A stretch of 64,000 bases of DNA from Saccharothrix syringae (GTDB lineage: Bacteria > Actinomycetota > Actinomycetes > Mycobacteriales > Pseudonocardiaceae). Where the stretch lies: positions 8,246,001-8,310,000 of the forward strand of contig NZ_CP034550.1 in assembly GCF_009498035.1 (NCBI RefSeq). Direction: 5' to 3'. Shown one piece after another: positions 8,736 through 16,600 of this stretch. Under the pieces are notes generated by a model. It did no database searches, was not told where the DNA came from, and saw only the letters and a program-made list of their open reading frames with translations. Each line of letters starts with the position of its first letter. Position 1 is the first letter of the stretch. The position numbers and the translations under genes were made by a program.

Positions 8736-9718
8736 CGGCGCACCCCCGCACCGCGCAGCGCGCCCAGCAGCTTCTCCCGCACGGTCTTGGCCAGCACGTC
8801 CGGTTCCAGCACCACCACGTCCGGGCCGAACCCGGCGATCCAGGTGGCGGCCGAGTCGGGGTAGCGCAACTGCACCTCCAGCAGGTCGCCCGGTTCGCCG
8901 TCGAACTCCTGCTCGCCGACCAGGCGGGCCCGCCGGCGCAGGCCGTGGCCGCGGCCCTTGGCCACCCACAGCCGGGCCGTGGCGGGCGCCACGTCGGGCG
9001 CGGGCGTGCTGCGGGCCACGAACGACAGCAGGTCGACCTGCTCGGGCGGGCGCACCGCCCCGGCCTTGCCGGTGGTGCGCACCTCGCCCACGATCCGGGA
9101 CAGCCGGAAGCAGCGGGGCGCGTCGCGGTCCCGGTCCTGGCCCACGAGGTACCAGCGGCCGCGCCAGGCCACCACGCCCCACGGCTCGACGGTGCGCCGC
9201 TGGGCGTCGACCGAGGCGGACTTGCGGTAGTCGAACTCCGCCACCCGCCCCTCGCGCACCGCGGCCAGCAGCGGCGGGAACGCCGGCTCGCTGGTGCGGA
9301 CCTTCGGCTCGACCGGGACGGTCACGTCCTGGTCGACGTCCACGCCCGCCGCGCGGAGCTTGATCAGCGCGCCGTGCGCGGCGCCGGTGAACTGCGGCGA
9401 GTCCCACAGCCGGGCGGCCAGCGCCACGGCGGCCGCCTCGTCGGGCTCCAGGTCGATGTCGCCGAGCTCGTAGTCGCGGCGGGCGATGCGGTACCCGTCG
9501 ACCGCGTCGAAGGCCGTGCTGCGGCCGGTCTCCAGGGGCACGCCCAGGTCGCGGAGCTCGGTCTTGTCGCGTTCGAACATGCGGAAGAACGCCTCGTCCG
9601 TCGCGGCGTCGGCATAGCCGGGGACGATGGCGCGGATGCGCTCGGCGGTGAGGTACTGCCGGGTGGAGAGCAGGCACAGCACCAGGTTGACGAGCCGTTC
9701 GGCACGTGCGATGGCCAC
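8732..9718 (-). CDS. pafB: PafB, WYL-domain transcriptional regulator
   Basis: A 328-residue paralogue of PafC. The N-terminal winged helix contains LCLLSTRQYLTAERIRAIV, the middle holds the WYL domain with VEPWGVVAWRGRWYLVGQDR, and the C-terminus the WCX domain. PafB and PafC work together as the transcription activator of DNA repair genes, and the name reflects their place beside pafA rather than a direct role in pupylation. GTG 9718 is the first codon, followed by the hallmark ARAERLVNLVL. It is the first gene of the pafB-pafC-tatA-tatC unit. Confidence 0.94.
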   Translation of the reverse strand: MAIARAERLVNLVLCLLSTRQYLTAERIRAIVPGYADAATDEAFFRMFERDKTELRDLGVPLETGRSTAFDAVDGYRIARRDYELGDIDLEPDEAAAVALAARLWDSPQFTGAAHGALIKLRAAGVDVDQDVTVPVEPKVRTSEPAFPPLLAAVREGRVAEFDYRKSASVDAQRRTVEPWGVVAWRGRWYLVGQDRDRDAPRCFRLSRIVGEVRTTGKAGAVRPPEQVDLLSFVARSTPAPDVAPATARLWVAKGRGHGLRRRARLVGEQEFDGEPGDLLEVQLRYPDSAATWIAGFGPDVVVLEPDVLAKTVREKLLGALRGAGVRR

Positions 9719-9768
9719 CAGAGCACCCTAACCCCGTCGCGGCACCCCGTGGCGCCATCCCCTCACCC

Positions 9769-9801
9769 CGTCGCGGGTGAATGGTCCATTCACCCGCGAC
9801 G
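9769..9801 (-). terminator. Near-perfect palindromic terminator upstream of pafB
   Basis: CGTCGCGGGTGAATGG at 9769-9784 and its exact complement at 9786-9801 are separated by one base. It lies 9 bp past the stop of the SRPBCC gene and before pafB, so it most likely ends the regulator-SRPBCC transcript. Confidence 0.65.
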
Positions 9802-9809
9802 AGGGGGCG

Positions 9810-10688
9810 TCACGCCCGGCTGACCAGCATGTCCTCGGGCAGCCCGGGCACCTCCGGCGGCAGCCACAGCGGCCGCCAGCCGGCCAGCTCGTGGTAGCGG
9901 CGCAGCTCGGCCACGCCGGACAGCCAGCCCGCCCACGCCCCGTACGGCGGCCGGCCCTCGTCGAAGCCGCTCTGCACGAACGTCAGCCGCGTGCCGCCGC
10001 CGGACCCGGCCAGCTCCCAGGTCGACACCATGCCGCCCCAGTCGACCTCCATCCGCCTGCCCGGCTCGTAGGCCAGCACCTTCGCCGGGTGCGGGTTGGC
10101 GTCGAGGCCGCCCATGGCGACCCGGCCGCCCTCCCACGCCTCGATGTCGATGCGCGCGCCGAACCAGGTGGAGTACTCGTCGGCGTCGACCAGCGACCGC
10201 GCCACGGCCTCGACCGGGGCGCCGATGACCACCTCGCCGCGCATCTCCGCCGCGGTGAAGTCCACCAGCTGGGTGATCGGGCGGCCCTCGACGTGGTCGA
10301 CGAGGTTGGCCAGCGACAGCGTCCAGTAGGTGTAGAGCCAGCCGAGCACGCCGGTCTCCGCGACGGCCGCCTCCCAGCCCGGGAAGTGGCTCTGCGTGAC
10401 GGTCACCACGGTGCCGCCGTCCCCGGCGGCCCACTCCACGCCGACCTCGGTGTCCTCGCCGCCGACGTGCCAGGTGAAGCGCAGCGAGTCGTCGTCCGCG
10501 TGCCGCAGCACCTGGCGCGGCTCGTCGCCCTCGGGGGTGAAGCGCCCCCAGAACTGCCAGCGGTCGGGCAGCTCGACGGCGGCGTGCTCGGCCAGCCAGG
10601 CGGTCAGCTCCGCCGGGTCGGTCAGGGCGCGGCGCACGCGCTCCGGCGGCACGCCGGCGCGGGCGCGGAGGACCACGGTCTCACTCAT
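9810..10688 (-). CDS. Tandem SRPBCC (AHSA1-like) domain protein
   Basis: A 292-residue protein made of two START/AHSA1-type ligand-binding folds. The first covers about residues 1-135 (VRRALTDPAELTAWLAEHA); the second about 140-285, opening with GEVVIGAPVEAVARSL and containing GGRVAMGGLD. Such proteins bind small hydrophobic ligands or act as stress-linked chaperone-like factors. The ATG overlaps the stop of the upstream ArsR-type regulator by 8 bp, a very common gene pair in actinobacteria, so the regulator and this protein are expressed together. The ligand is unknown. Confidence 0.85.
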   Translation of the reverse strand: MSETVVLRARAGVPPERVRRALTDPAELTAWLAEHAAVELPDRWQFWGRFTPEGDEPRQVLRHADDDSLRFTWHVGGEDTEVGVEWAAGDGGTVVTVTQSHFPGWEAAVAETGVLGWLYTYWTLSLANLVDHVEGRPITQLVDFTAAEMRGEVVIGAPVEAVARSLVDADEYSTWFGARIDIEAWEGGRVAMGGLDANPHPAKVLAYEPGRRMEVDWGGMVSTWELAGSGGGTRLTFVQSGFDEGRPPYGAWAGWLSGVAELRRYHELAGWRPLWLPPEVPGLPEDMLVSRA

Positions 10689-11262
10689 CGCTGTTCCCCT
10701 CTTGGTGGTTCGGGTCCTGGTGGTTCGGGTAGCAGGCCACGGCCAGCCGGAAGGCGTCGCCCTCCGCGCCGCCGTAGCGGCTGAACAGGTCCTGCAAAGT
10801 CGTCCTGAGCTCGTCGAAGAACTGCTGCCGCTGCTCGGGCCGCAGCCGGATCTCGCCCGACACGCCCAGCGAGGGCAGCTCGGGGCGGGTGCGGTCCAGG
10901 TCCGCGATGTCCGCCTGGACCCGTTCGACCAGGTCGAGCAGGTGGCCCAGGCTCAGCTCGTCCCGGGCGCGGCGCAGCCCGAGCCGGCCGACCAGGCCGG
11001 GCGAGAGCCAGTAGGAGCGGGCGCCCGCCTGGTAGACGCCCTCGGTGATGCCGCGCACCCGCCGCTGGTCGACCTGGACCACCAGACCGGCCTCGACCAG
11101 GCGTTTCACGTGGTAGTAGACCCGCTGCGGGGTCTGGTCGAGCGCGGCCGCCACCTCGGTGCACGAACGCGGCTCGGCCAACTGCCGCAGCACGTCGATG
11201 CGCTGCGGCTTGAGCAGGGCCTCGGCCTGCTCGATCTGCTCCAGGTACAGGACGTCTCTCAT
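10681..11262 (-). CDS. ArsR-type winged-helix transcriptional regulator
   Basis: A 193-residue regulator. The N-terminal winged helix spans about residues 10-75 with LLKPQRIDVLRQLAEPRSCT and the recognition region QRVYYHVKRLVEAGLV. The C-terminal half is helical and probably mediates dimerisation or sensing. ATG 11262 is preferred because a consensus promoter places the transcript start within a few bases of it, giving a leaderless message; longer in-frame starts at 11271 and 11301 would lie at or upstream of the -10 box. It is translationally coupled to the SRPBCC gene and probably controls that operon. Confidence 0.82.
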   Translation of the reverse strand: MRDVLYLEQIEQAEALLKPQRIDVLRQLAEPRSCTEVAAALDQTPQRVYYHVKRLVEAGLVVQVDQRRVRGITEGVYQAGARSYWLSPGLVGRLGLRRARDELSLGHLLDLVERVQADIADLDRTRPELPSLGVSGEIRLRPEQRQQFFDELRTTLQDLFSRYGGAEGDAFRLAVACYPNHQDPNHQEGNSDE

Positions 11263-11265
11263 CGC

Positions 11266-11301
11266 AAAAATCATCTTGTACGTAAAAATTGGTTTTGTCA
11301 A
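11266..11301 (-). promoter_or_regulatory. Consensus sigma-70-type promoter of the ArsR-type regulator
   Basis: On the minus strand TTGACA (11301-11296) is followed after exactly 17 bp by CAAGAT (11278-11273). The predicted start point lies 0-4 bp before the ATG at 11262, so the transcript should be essentially leaderless. The element is AT-rich against its surroundings and holds two ATTTTTnCG repeats that could be operator half-sites. Confidence 0.7.
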
Positions 11302-11306
11302 TGGGG

Positions 11307-11348
11307 CCGACGAGAGCCCCGGACCGAGTGGCCCGGGGCTCTCGTCGG
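11307..11348 (-). terminator. 16-bp perfect-stem terminator after the BNR-repeat gene
   Basis: CCGACGAGAGCCCCGG at 11307-11322 pairs without mismatch to 11333-11348 across a 10-nt loop. It directly follows the stop of the secreted BNR protein gene and insulates it from the regulator promoter downstream. Confidence 0.75.
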
Positions 11349-11353
11349 ATGGC

Positions 11354-12427
11354 CTAACCCTTGCTCAGGACCCCCACGCGGCCCTTCTCGCCGGCAGCCC
11401 AGCAGGTGCCCGTGCAGTCCACGGTGTCGAAGCTGCCGTCGTCGAACCGCTGCCAGCGCCGGCCGCCGTCCCGGCTCACGTCGCTGCCCGTCGGCCCGAC
11501 CGCCAGCACCGCCGACCCCCACCACGCCGCGCCCGAGCGGTAACCCGCCGGTGCCCGCTCCGGCGCGCCCCACGTGCGGCCGGCGTCCCTGGTCAGCGCC
11601 ACGTTGGCCGCCGCGCCGCCGGGCTCCAGGTAGTCGCCGCCGACCGCGACGCCCTGCCGGGGCGTGCGGAACGCCACCGCGAACACCCCGGCCGAGGCGG
11701 AGCTGAACAGCGGCGTGTCGCTCACCGACCAGTGCCGGCCGCCGTCGCCGGAGTGCAGCACGCGGGCCCGCTCGCCGCCGCCGGTGGCGATCCAGGCGTC
11801 CCGCGGCCCGGCCGTGGTCAGGCACTGCCCGCTGGCCGCGAAGCCGAATTCACCGGGCAGCGCGGGCGGCAGGTCATCGTCGGGCACCCGCTGCCAGGAG
11901 CGGCCGCCGTCGCGGGTGGTCAGCACGCGGAACCGGCCGTCGACCGGGTCGCCCACGGCCAGCCCGCGGAAGCGGTCGAAGAACGCCACGCAGTCGTAGA
12001 ACGCGGCCGGCTCGGGGTTGCGGAAGGTCAACGCCCAGGTCCGGCCGCCGTCGGTGGTGCGGTAGAGGCGGGAGCTCTCCCCCGGCCCGATGGACAGCAC
12101 CACGGCGGTGCGCGCGTCGAACGCCTCGACGTCGCGGAAGTCGAGGTCGGCGGTGCCCGGCGGGGCGACCGGGTCCCACGTGCGGCCGCCGTCGGTGGTG
12201 CGCAGCACGGTGCCCCGGCTGCCGCTGACCCACGCCACCCGCGGGCTCACCGCCGACAGGCCGCGCAGCCGGGCCTCGACGCCGGTGGGCTTGAGCTGCC
12301 AGGCCGGGTCGTGCGCCGCCGGGTCGTGCGCCGCCGCGTCCTGCGCCACCGCGTCCTGCGCCACCGCGGCAGGTGGGGCCACGAGCAGGGCCGCGAGCGC
12401 GGCCCCGACGAGGAGAAGGCTCTTCAT
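11354..12427 (-). CDS. Secreted BNR/sialidase-like beta-propeller protein
   Basis: A 357-residue exported protein. Residues 1-23 form a Sec signal peptide ([19 protein letters not shown]) with cleavage near AQDA. Repeats of the form RTTDGGRTW, TTRDGGRSW, HSGDGGRHW, TRDAGRTW and SRDGGRRW are the Asp-box blades of a BNR or Ycf48-like propeller. No sialidase catalytic residues are recognisable, so it is more likely a binding or assembly protein. It lies 40 bp downstream of pafA on the same strand. Its ATG at 12427 sits inside a strong inverted repeat (12412-12457), which could hide the start in a read-through transcript. Confidence 0.82.
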   Translation of the reverse strand: MKSLLLVGAALAALLVAPPAAVAQDAVAQDAAAHDPAAHDPAWQLKPTGVEARLRGLSAVSPRVAWVSGSRGTVLRTTDGGRTWDPVAPPGTADLDFRDVEAFDARTAVVLSIGPGESSRLYRTTDGGRTWALTFRNPEPAAFYDCVAFFDRFRGLAVGDPVDGRFRVLTTRDGGRSWQRVPDDDLPPALPGEFGFAASGQCLTTAGPRDAWIATGGGERARVLHSGDGGRHWSVSDTPLFSSASAGVFAVAFRTPRQGVAVGGDYLEPGGAAANVALTRDAGRTWGAPERAPAGYRSGAAWWGSAVLAVGPTGSDVSRDGGRRWQRFDDGSFDTVDCTGTCWAAGEKGRVGVLSKG

Positions 12428-12457
12428 GAGGTGTGAGCCTCGTGAAGAGCCTTCTCC
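12412..12457 (-). terminator. Inverted repeat overlapping the BNR gene start
   Basis: GGAGAAGGCTCTTCA (12412-12426) is the exact complement of 12443-12457, with an inner GAGG/CCTC pair. It lies immediately after the pafA stop and covers the ribosome binding site and first codons of the BNR gene. It could be the pafA terminator, a translation-blocking hairpin, or both. Confidence 0.6.
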
Positions 12458-12467
12458 GCCGACACCG

Positions 12468-13826
12468 CTAGAGGGACGAGATCAACCGCTCCACGCGCTC
12501 GTCCACCGCGCGGAACGGGTCCTTGCACAGCACGGTGCGCTGCGCCTGGTCGTTCAGCTTCAGGTGCACCCAGTCCACGGTGAAGTCGCGGCCCGCGGCC
12601 TGGGCGGCGGCGATGAAGTCGCCGCGCAGCTTGGCCCGCGTGGTCTGCGGCGGGGTGTCCTTGGCGGCCTCGATCTCGCCGTCGTCGGTCACCCGGTCCA
12701 CCTGCCCCTTGCGCTGGAGCAGGTCGAAGATGCCGCGACCGCGCCGGATGTCGTGGTAGGCGAGGTCGAGCTGGGCGATGCGCGGGTTGGACAGGTCCAT
12801 GTCGTGCTTGGCCTGGTAGCGCTCCATCAGCCGGTGCTTGATGGCCCAGTCGATCTCGCGGTCGATCTTGGACAGGTCCTGCGCCTCGACCGCGTCCAGC
12901 GTGCGGCCCCACAGCTCCAGCACCCGCTCGGCCATCGGGTCCGGTGCCCGCTTGGCCACGTGCTCCACCGCGCGCTCGTAGTACTCGCGCTGGATGTCGA
13001 GCGCCGACGCCTCCTTGCCGCCCGCCAGGCGCACGGTGCGGCGGCCGGTCAGATCGTGGCTGATCTCGCGGATCGCCCGGATCGAGTTGTCCAGGCTGAA
13101 GTCGCGGAACTGGACGCCCTGCTCGATCATCTCCAGCACCAGGTTCGTGCTGCCCACCTTGAGCAGCGTGGTGACCTCGGACATGTTCGAGTCGCCCACG
13201 ATCACGTGGAGCCTGCGGTAGCGCTCGGCGTCGGCGTGCGGCTCGTCGCGGGTGTTGATGATCGGCCTGGACCGGGTGGTGGCGCTGGACACGCCCTCCC
13301 AGATGTGCTCGGCCCGCTGCGACAGGCAGTAGACCGCGCCGCGCGGCGTCTGGAGCACCTTGCCCGCGCCGCAGATCAGCTGCCTGGTCACCAGGAACGG
13401 CAGCAGGACGTCGGCGATGCGGGAGAACTCCCCCGCCCGCGCGACCAGGTAGTTCTCGTGGCAGCCGTACGAGTTGCCCGCGGAGTCGGTGTTGTTCTTG
13501 AACAGGAAGATGTCCCCCCCGATGCCCTCGTCGGCGAGCCTGCGCTCGGCGTCGACGAGCAGGTCTTCGAGGATCCGCTCACCTGCCTTGTCGTGCGTCA
13601 CCAGCTGGGCGAGGTCGTCGCACTCCGCGGTCGCGTACTCGGGGTGCGAACCCACGTCCAGGTAGAGCCGAGAGCCGTTCCGCAGGAAGACGTTCGACGA
13701 ACGCCCCCACGAGACCACCCGGCGGAACAGATACCGCGCGACCTCATCCGGGGACAGCCTGCGCTGCCCGTGGAAGGTGCAGGTCACCCCGAACTCAGTC
13801 TCAATGCCGAAGATCCGCCGCTGCAT
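12468..13826 (-). CDS. pafA: Pup-protein ligase PafA
   Basis: A 452-residue protein, the same length as the M. tuberculosis enzyme and alignable end to end. It opens with [14 protein letters not shown], whose ETE residues bind magnesium; Asp57 in [11 protein letters not shown] is the catalytic aspartate position. Further conserved blocks are [19 protein letters not shown] and [15 protein letters not shown]. PafA uses ATP to phosphorylate the C-terminal glutamate of Pup and joins it to substrate lysines. The gene is separated from prcA by two plus-strand genes, so it has its own promoter rather than being part of the prcBA operon. Confidence 0.97.
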   Translation of the reverse strand: MQRRIFGIETEFGVTCTFHGQRRLSPDEVARYLFRRVVSWGRSSNVFLRNGSRLYLDVGSHPEYATAECDDLAQLVTHDKAGERILEDLLVDAERRLADEGIGGDIFLFKNNTDSAGNSYGCHENYLVARAGEFSRIADVLLPFLVTRQLICGAGKVLQTPRGAVYCLSQRAEHIWEGVSSATTRSRPIINTRDEPHADAERYRRLHVIVGDSNMSEVTTLLKVGSTNLVLEMIEQGVQFRDFSLDNSIRAIREISHDLTGRRTVRLAGGKEASALDIQREYYERAVEHVAKRAPDPMAERVLELWGRTLDAVEAQDLSKIDREIDWAIKHRLMERYQAKHDMDLSNPRIAQLDLAYHDIRRGRGIFDLLQRKGQVDRVTDDGEIEAAKDTPPQTTRAKLRGDFIAAAQAAGRDFTVDWVHLKLNDQAQRTVLCKDPFRAVDERVERLISSL

Positions 13827-13905
13827 CCTTCAACAGTAGGCGCATTCGACGCTTTCCTCAGTGATCCAATCGGGCGGCACGCCTTTTTCTGGATAACGTT
13901 CTCGT

Positions 13906-15339
13906 GTGCTACGACGAGTGAACGGCCTCGACCTGGCCCTGATGGGGCGCTCGGCCCGGCTGCGGGGTTCGTCGGTCGACTCCGGTTTCAAGCGGCTGTC
14001 GCGGGCGGCCAACCACAGCGTGTTGTGGCTGGTCATCGCGGGTGTGCTGGCCATCAGGAAGGGTGTGCCGAGGCGGGCGGCGCTGCGCGGGGTGGCCGCG
14101 ATCGGCGGGGCCAGCTTCAGCGCGAGCCTGGTGGCCAAGCGGCTGTTCCCGCGCCGGCGGCCCGCCGCGGACCTGCTGCACCCCACCCGCCGGCTGACCA
14201 AGCGGCCCACGTCGTCGTCGTTCCCGTCCGGGCACGCGGCGTCGGCGGCGGCGTTCACCACGGCGCTGGCCATGGAGTCGCCCGCGCTGGCCGCCGCGGT
14301 CGCGCCGGTCGCCGCGGCGGTGGCGTACTCGCGGGTGCACACGGGCGTGCACTGGCCCTCCGACGTGGCCGCGGGCGCGGCGATCGGGGTGGCCGCGGGC
14401 CTGGTCACCCAGCGCTGGTGGCCCCGGCACCGGGCGGACCCGGCGTCGGCGCGCGAGCACGCGGCGCTGGAACCGCTGGTCGACGGCGAGGGCCTGGTGG
14501 TCGTGGTCAACCCGAACGCGGGCCTCGGCGGGGTCGACCAGACCGGGGCGATCGTGCGCGAGTGGCCCAAGGCGACCGTGGTCGACATCGAGGACCTGGA
14601 CGCGGTGGTGGCCGAGCACGAGCCGCGCGCGCTGGCCGTCGCGGGCGGCGACGGTTCGGTGGCCGCGGTCGCGGCGGTGGCGGCGGCCAACCGGCTGCCC
14701 CTGGTGCTGGTGCCGGCCGGGACGCTGAACCACTTCGCGCGCGACGTCGGCGTGACGGGCCTGGCCGACAGCGCCCGGGCGGTGGCCGACGGCGACGGCG
14801 CGCTGGTCGACCTGGCCGCGGTGACCGTCGACGGCGAGGGGCCGCGGTGGTTCGTCAACACGGCGAGCCTGGGCGGCTACCCCGACATGGTGCGGCTGCG
14901 GGAGGCGTTGCAGGACCGGTGGGGCAAGTGGCCCGCGGCGGCGATCGCGCTGTTCCGGGTGCTGCGCACGTCCCGCCCGCTGCACGTCGAGCTGAACGGC
15001 GAGCGGCACCTGATCTGGATGCTGTTCGTCGGCAACGGCCCGTACCGGCCCAAGGGCTTCGCCCCGACCATGCGCCCCGCGCTGGACGCCGGCCTGCTCG
15101 ACGTCCGCTACATCCGCGCCGACCGGCGGCTGTCCCGGACCAGGTTCTTCATCGGCGCGCTGCTGGGCTCGCTGCACCGCAGCCGGACCTACCGGCACAT
15201 GGAGACGCGGTGGCTGGACGCGCGGGTGCTCGACGGCGCGGTCGCCATCGCCACGGACGGCGAGGTCGGCCCGACCGGCTCGGTGTTCGAGTTCCGGTCC
15301 AGGCCGGCCGCGTTGGGGATCTACCGACCCCAGGGCTAA
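13906..15339 (+). CDS. PAP2 phosphatase-diacylglycerol kinase fusion protein
   Basis: A 477-residue two-domain protein. Residues 30-170 form a membrane PAP2 phosphatase with all three signature motifs: K78xxxxxxR85P, PSGH at 107-110 and S142RxxxxxH149xxxD153. Residues 195-477 form a DagK lipid kinase domain with GGDGS at 247-251 and PAGTLNHFA at 270-278. Fusion of a lipid phosphatase with a lipid kinase suggests turnover of phosphatidic acid or polyprenyl phosphate head groups at the membrane. GTG 13906 is the likely start; an overlapping GTG at 13904 is in another frame. It is divergent from pafA with an 80-bp spacer. Confidence 0.88.
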   Translation: MLRRVNGLDLALMGRSARLRGSSVDSGFKRLSRAANHSVLWLVIAGVLAIRKGVPRRAALRGVAAIGGASFSASLVAKRLFPRRRPAADLLHPTRRLTKRPTSSSFPSGHAASAAAFTTALAMESPALAAAVAPVAAAVAYSRVHTGVHWPSDVAAGAAIGVAAGLVTQRWWPRHRADPASAREHAALEPLVDGEGLVVVVNPNAGLGGVDQTGAIVREWPKATVVDIEDLDAVVAEHEPRALAVAGGDGSVAAVAAVAAANRLPLVLVPAGTLNHFARDVGVTGLADSARAVADGDGALVDLAAVTVDGEGPRWFVNTASLGGYPDMVRLREALQDRWGKWPAAAIALFRVLRTSRPLHVELNGERHLIWMLFVGNGPYRPKGFAPTMRPALDAGLLDVRYIRADRRLSRTRFFIGALLGSLHRSRTYRHMETRWLDARVLDGAVAIATDGEVGPTGSVFEFRSRPAALGIYRPQG

Positions 15340-15377
15340 TGTTGACTCCGTCAACAGTTTAGTTGAGGGAGTCAACA
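15340..15377 (+). promoter_or_regulatory. Double palindromic operator of the MarR-GNAT gene
   Basis: Two 15-bp palindromes, GTTGACTCCGTCAAC (15341-15355) and GTTGAGGGAGTCAAC (15362-15376), lie 21 bp apart centre to centre, two helical turns. The outer arms TGTTGACTCC and GGAGTCAACA are also exact complements. The second palindrome contains the ribosome binding site. This is a probable autoregulatory MarR site. Confidence 0.7.
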
Positions 15378-16283
15378 GTGACGGTCGCGGACGTGCGCGC
15401 GTTCAACCGCTTCTACACCCGCGTCATCGGCGTGCTCGACCGCGGCTACCTGTCGTCGCCGTACTCGCTGACCGAGGTCAGAGTGCTGTTCGAGCTGGCG
15501 GCCGGCGCCCGCGAGGTGCCGGCGCTGCGCACGGCCCTGGACCTGGACGCCGGGTACCTCAGCCGCATCCTGGCCCGGTTCGACCGCGACGGCCTGGTGG
15601 TCCGGTCGGCGTCGGCGGCCGACGCGCGGCGCCAGGTGGTCGAGCTGACCGAGGCGGGGCGCTCGGCGTTCGCGGAGCTGAACGCGCGGTCCGACGCCGA
15701 GATCGGGACCCTGCTCGGCGGGCTGGCGCCCGCGGACCGGGCGGAGCTGGTCGCGGCCATGCGCAAGGTCGAGCGGCTGCTCACCGGCGTGCCGCGCGCC
15801 TACCTGCTGCGGCCGTTGCGACCCGGTGACCTGGGGTGGGTCGTGCAGCGGCACGGGGTGCGGTACGCGGAGGAGTGCGGGTTCGACCAGACCTTCGAGG
15901 CGCTGGTGGCGCGGGTGGTGGGCGAGTACGGGGGTGCGCCCGGGCGGGAGGCGGCGTGGATCGCCGAGGTCGACGGGGAACCGGTGGGGTCGGTCTTCTG
16001 CGTGCGGGAGGACGACCGCACCGCCCGGCTGCGGCTGCTGCTGGTGGAGCCGGCGGCCCGGGGGCTGGGCATCGGCGCCCGCCTGGTCGACGAGTGCCTG
16101 CGGTTCGCCCGGCGGGTCGGGTACGAGCGGGTGGTGCTGTGGACCGTGGCGGGGTTGGCGGCTTCGCGGCACGTCTACGAGAAGGTGGGGTTCGAGGTGG
16201 TGGAGCGCGTGCCGCAGCGGTTGTTCGGGCGGGAGGTGGAGGGGCAGACCTGGGAGCTGGACCTCCGGTCGGCCACTTCCTGA
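15378..16283 (+). CDS. MarR-GNAT fusion: regulator with acetyltransferase domain
   Basis: A 301-residue protein from GTG 15378. Residues about 5-140 are a MarR winged helix (YSLTEVRVLFELAAG, LDAGYLSRILARFDRDGLV, QVVELTEAGRSAF). Residues about 145-300 are a GNAT acetyltransferase, with LRLLLVEPAARGLGIGARLV as the acetyl-CoA binding motif and ASRHVYEKVGFEVVERV as motif B. The upstream TTG at 15363 is rejected since GAGGGAG is placed 6 nt before the GTG. The two domains could couple binding of a ligand or acetyl-CoA to DNA binding. The palindromes upstream suggest it represses itself. Confidence 0.87.
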   Translation: MTVADVRAFNRFYTRVIGVLDRGYLSSPYSLTEVRVLFELAAGAREVPALRTALDLDAGYLSRILARFDRDGLVVRSASAADARRQVVELTEAGRSAFAELNARSDAEIGTLLGGLAPADRAELVAAMRKVERLLTGVPRAYLLRPLRPGDLGWVVQRHGVRYAEECGFDQTFEALVARVVGEYGGAPGREAAWIAEVDGEPVGSVFCVREDDRTARLRLLLVEPAARGLGIGARLVDECLRFARRVGYERVVLWTVAGLAASRHVYEKVGFEVVERVPQRLFGREVEGQTWELDLRSATS

Positions 16284-16292
16284 CGGCCCCCA

Positions 16293-16370
16293 CCCACAGC
16301 CCTCACCCACAGCCCTCACCCACAGCCCCCACCCCAAGCCCCCACCCCAAGCCCCCACCCCAAGCCCCCA
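16293..16370 (+). repeat. Six tandem 13-bp C-rich repeats
   Basis: Six contiguous 13-bp units run from CCCACAGCCCTCA to CCCCAAGCCCCCA. Degenerate C-rich sequence of the same kind continues to about 16495. The complementary strand is G-rich with runs of four and five G. No gene is visible in the 317-nt gap up to prcA apart from a terminator. Confidence 0.85.
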
Positions 16371-16558
16371 GCCCCAGCCCCAAGCCCACAGCCCACAGCC
16401 CCAAGCCCACAGCCTCAGCCCCAAGCCCCAGCCCCCGCAGCCCTCCTCCCCCAGCCCCCGCAGCCCCCAGCCCCCCAGCCCCCTTCGTGACAGCCCCTCG
16501 TAACACCGGCGCCCCGCGCCCCTAGCCAGCTCTCCCCCACCGCGGCCGAACACGCCGA

Positions 16559-16588
16559 AGGCCCCCGGCGCCACAGCACCGGGGGCCT
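16559..16588 (-). terminator. Terminator after prcA
   Basis: AGGCCCCCGG (16559-16568) pairs perfectly with CCGGGGGCCT (16579-16588) over a 10-nt loop, 12 bp past the prcA stop. It closes the proteasome operon. Confidence 0.75.
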
Positions 16589-16600
16589 CCACGAGCGGAC

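Noticed and set aside
11354..12427. The BNR-repeat protein as a sialidase.
   Set aside because: Asp-box repeats are present but the arginine triad, tyrosine and glutamate of sialidase active sites could not be identified.
12090..15362. A 1090-codon plus-strand frame over the BNR gene, pafA and the PAP2 fusion gene.
   Set aside because: It is antisense to two genes and out of frame with the third, and the predicted protein is compositionally random.
16293..16370. The six regular repeats as a CRISPR array.
   Set aside because: Units of 13 bp are contiguous with no spacers, and no cas genes are in the window.
15372..16592. A 406-codon minus-strand frame across the MarR-GNAT gene and the C-rich repeats.
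   Set aside because: Its N-terminal part is a translation of the 13-bp repeats (Gly/Trp/Leu runs) and the rest is antisense to the GNAT domain.
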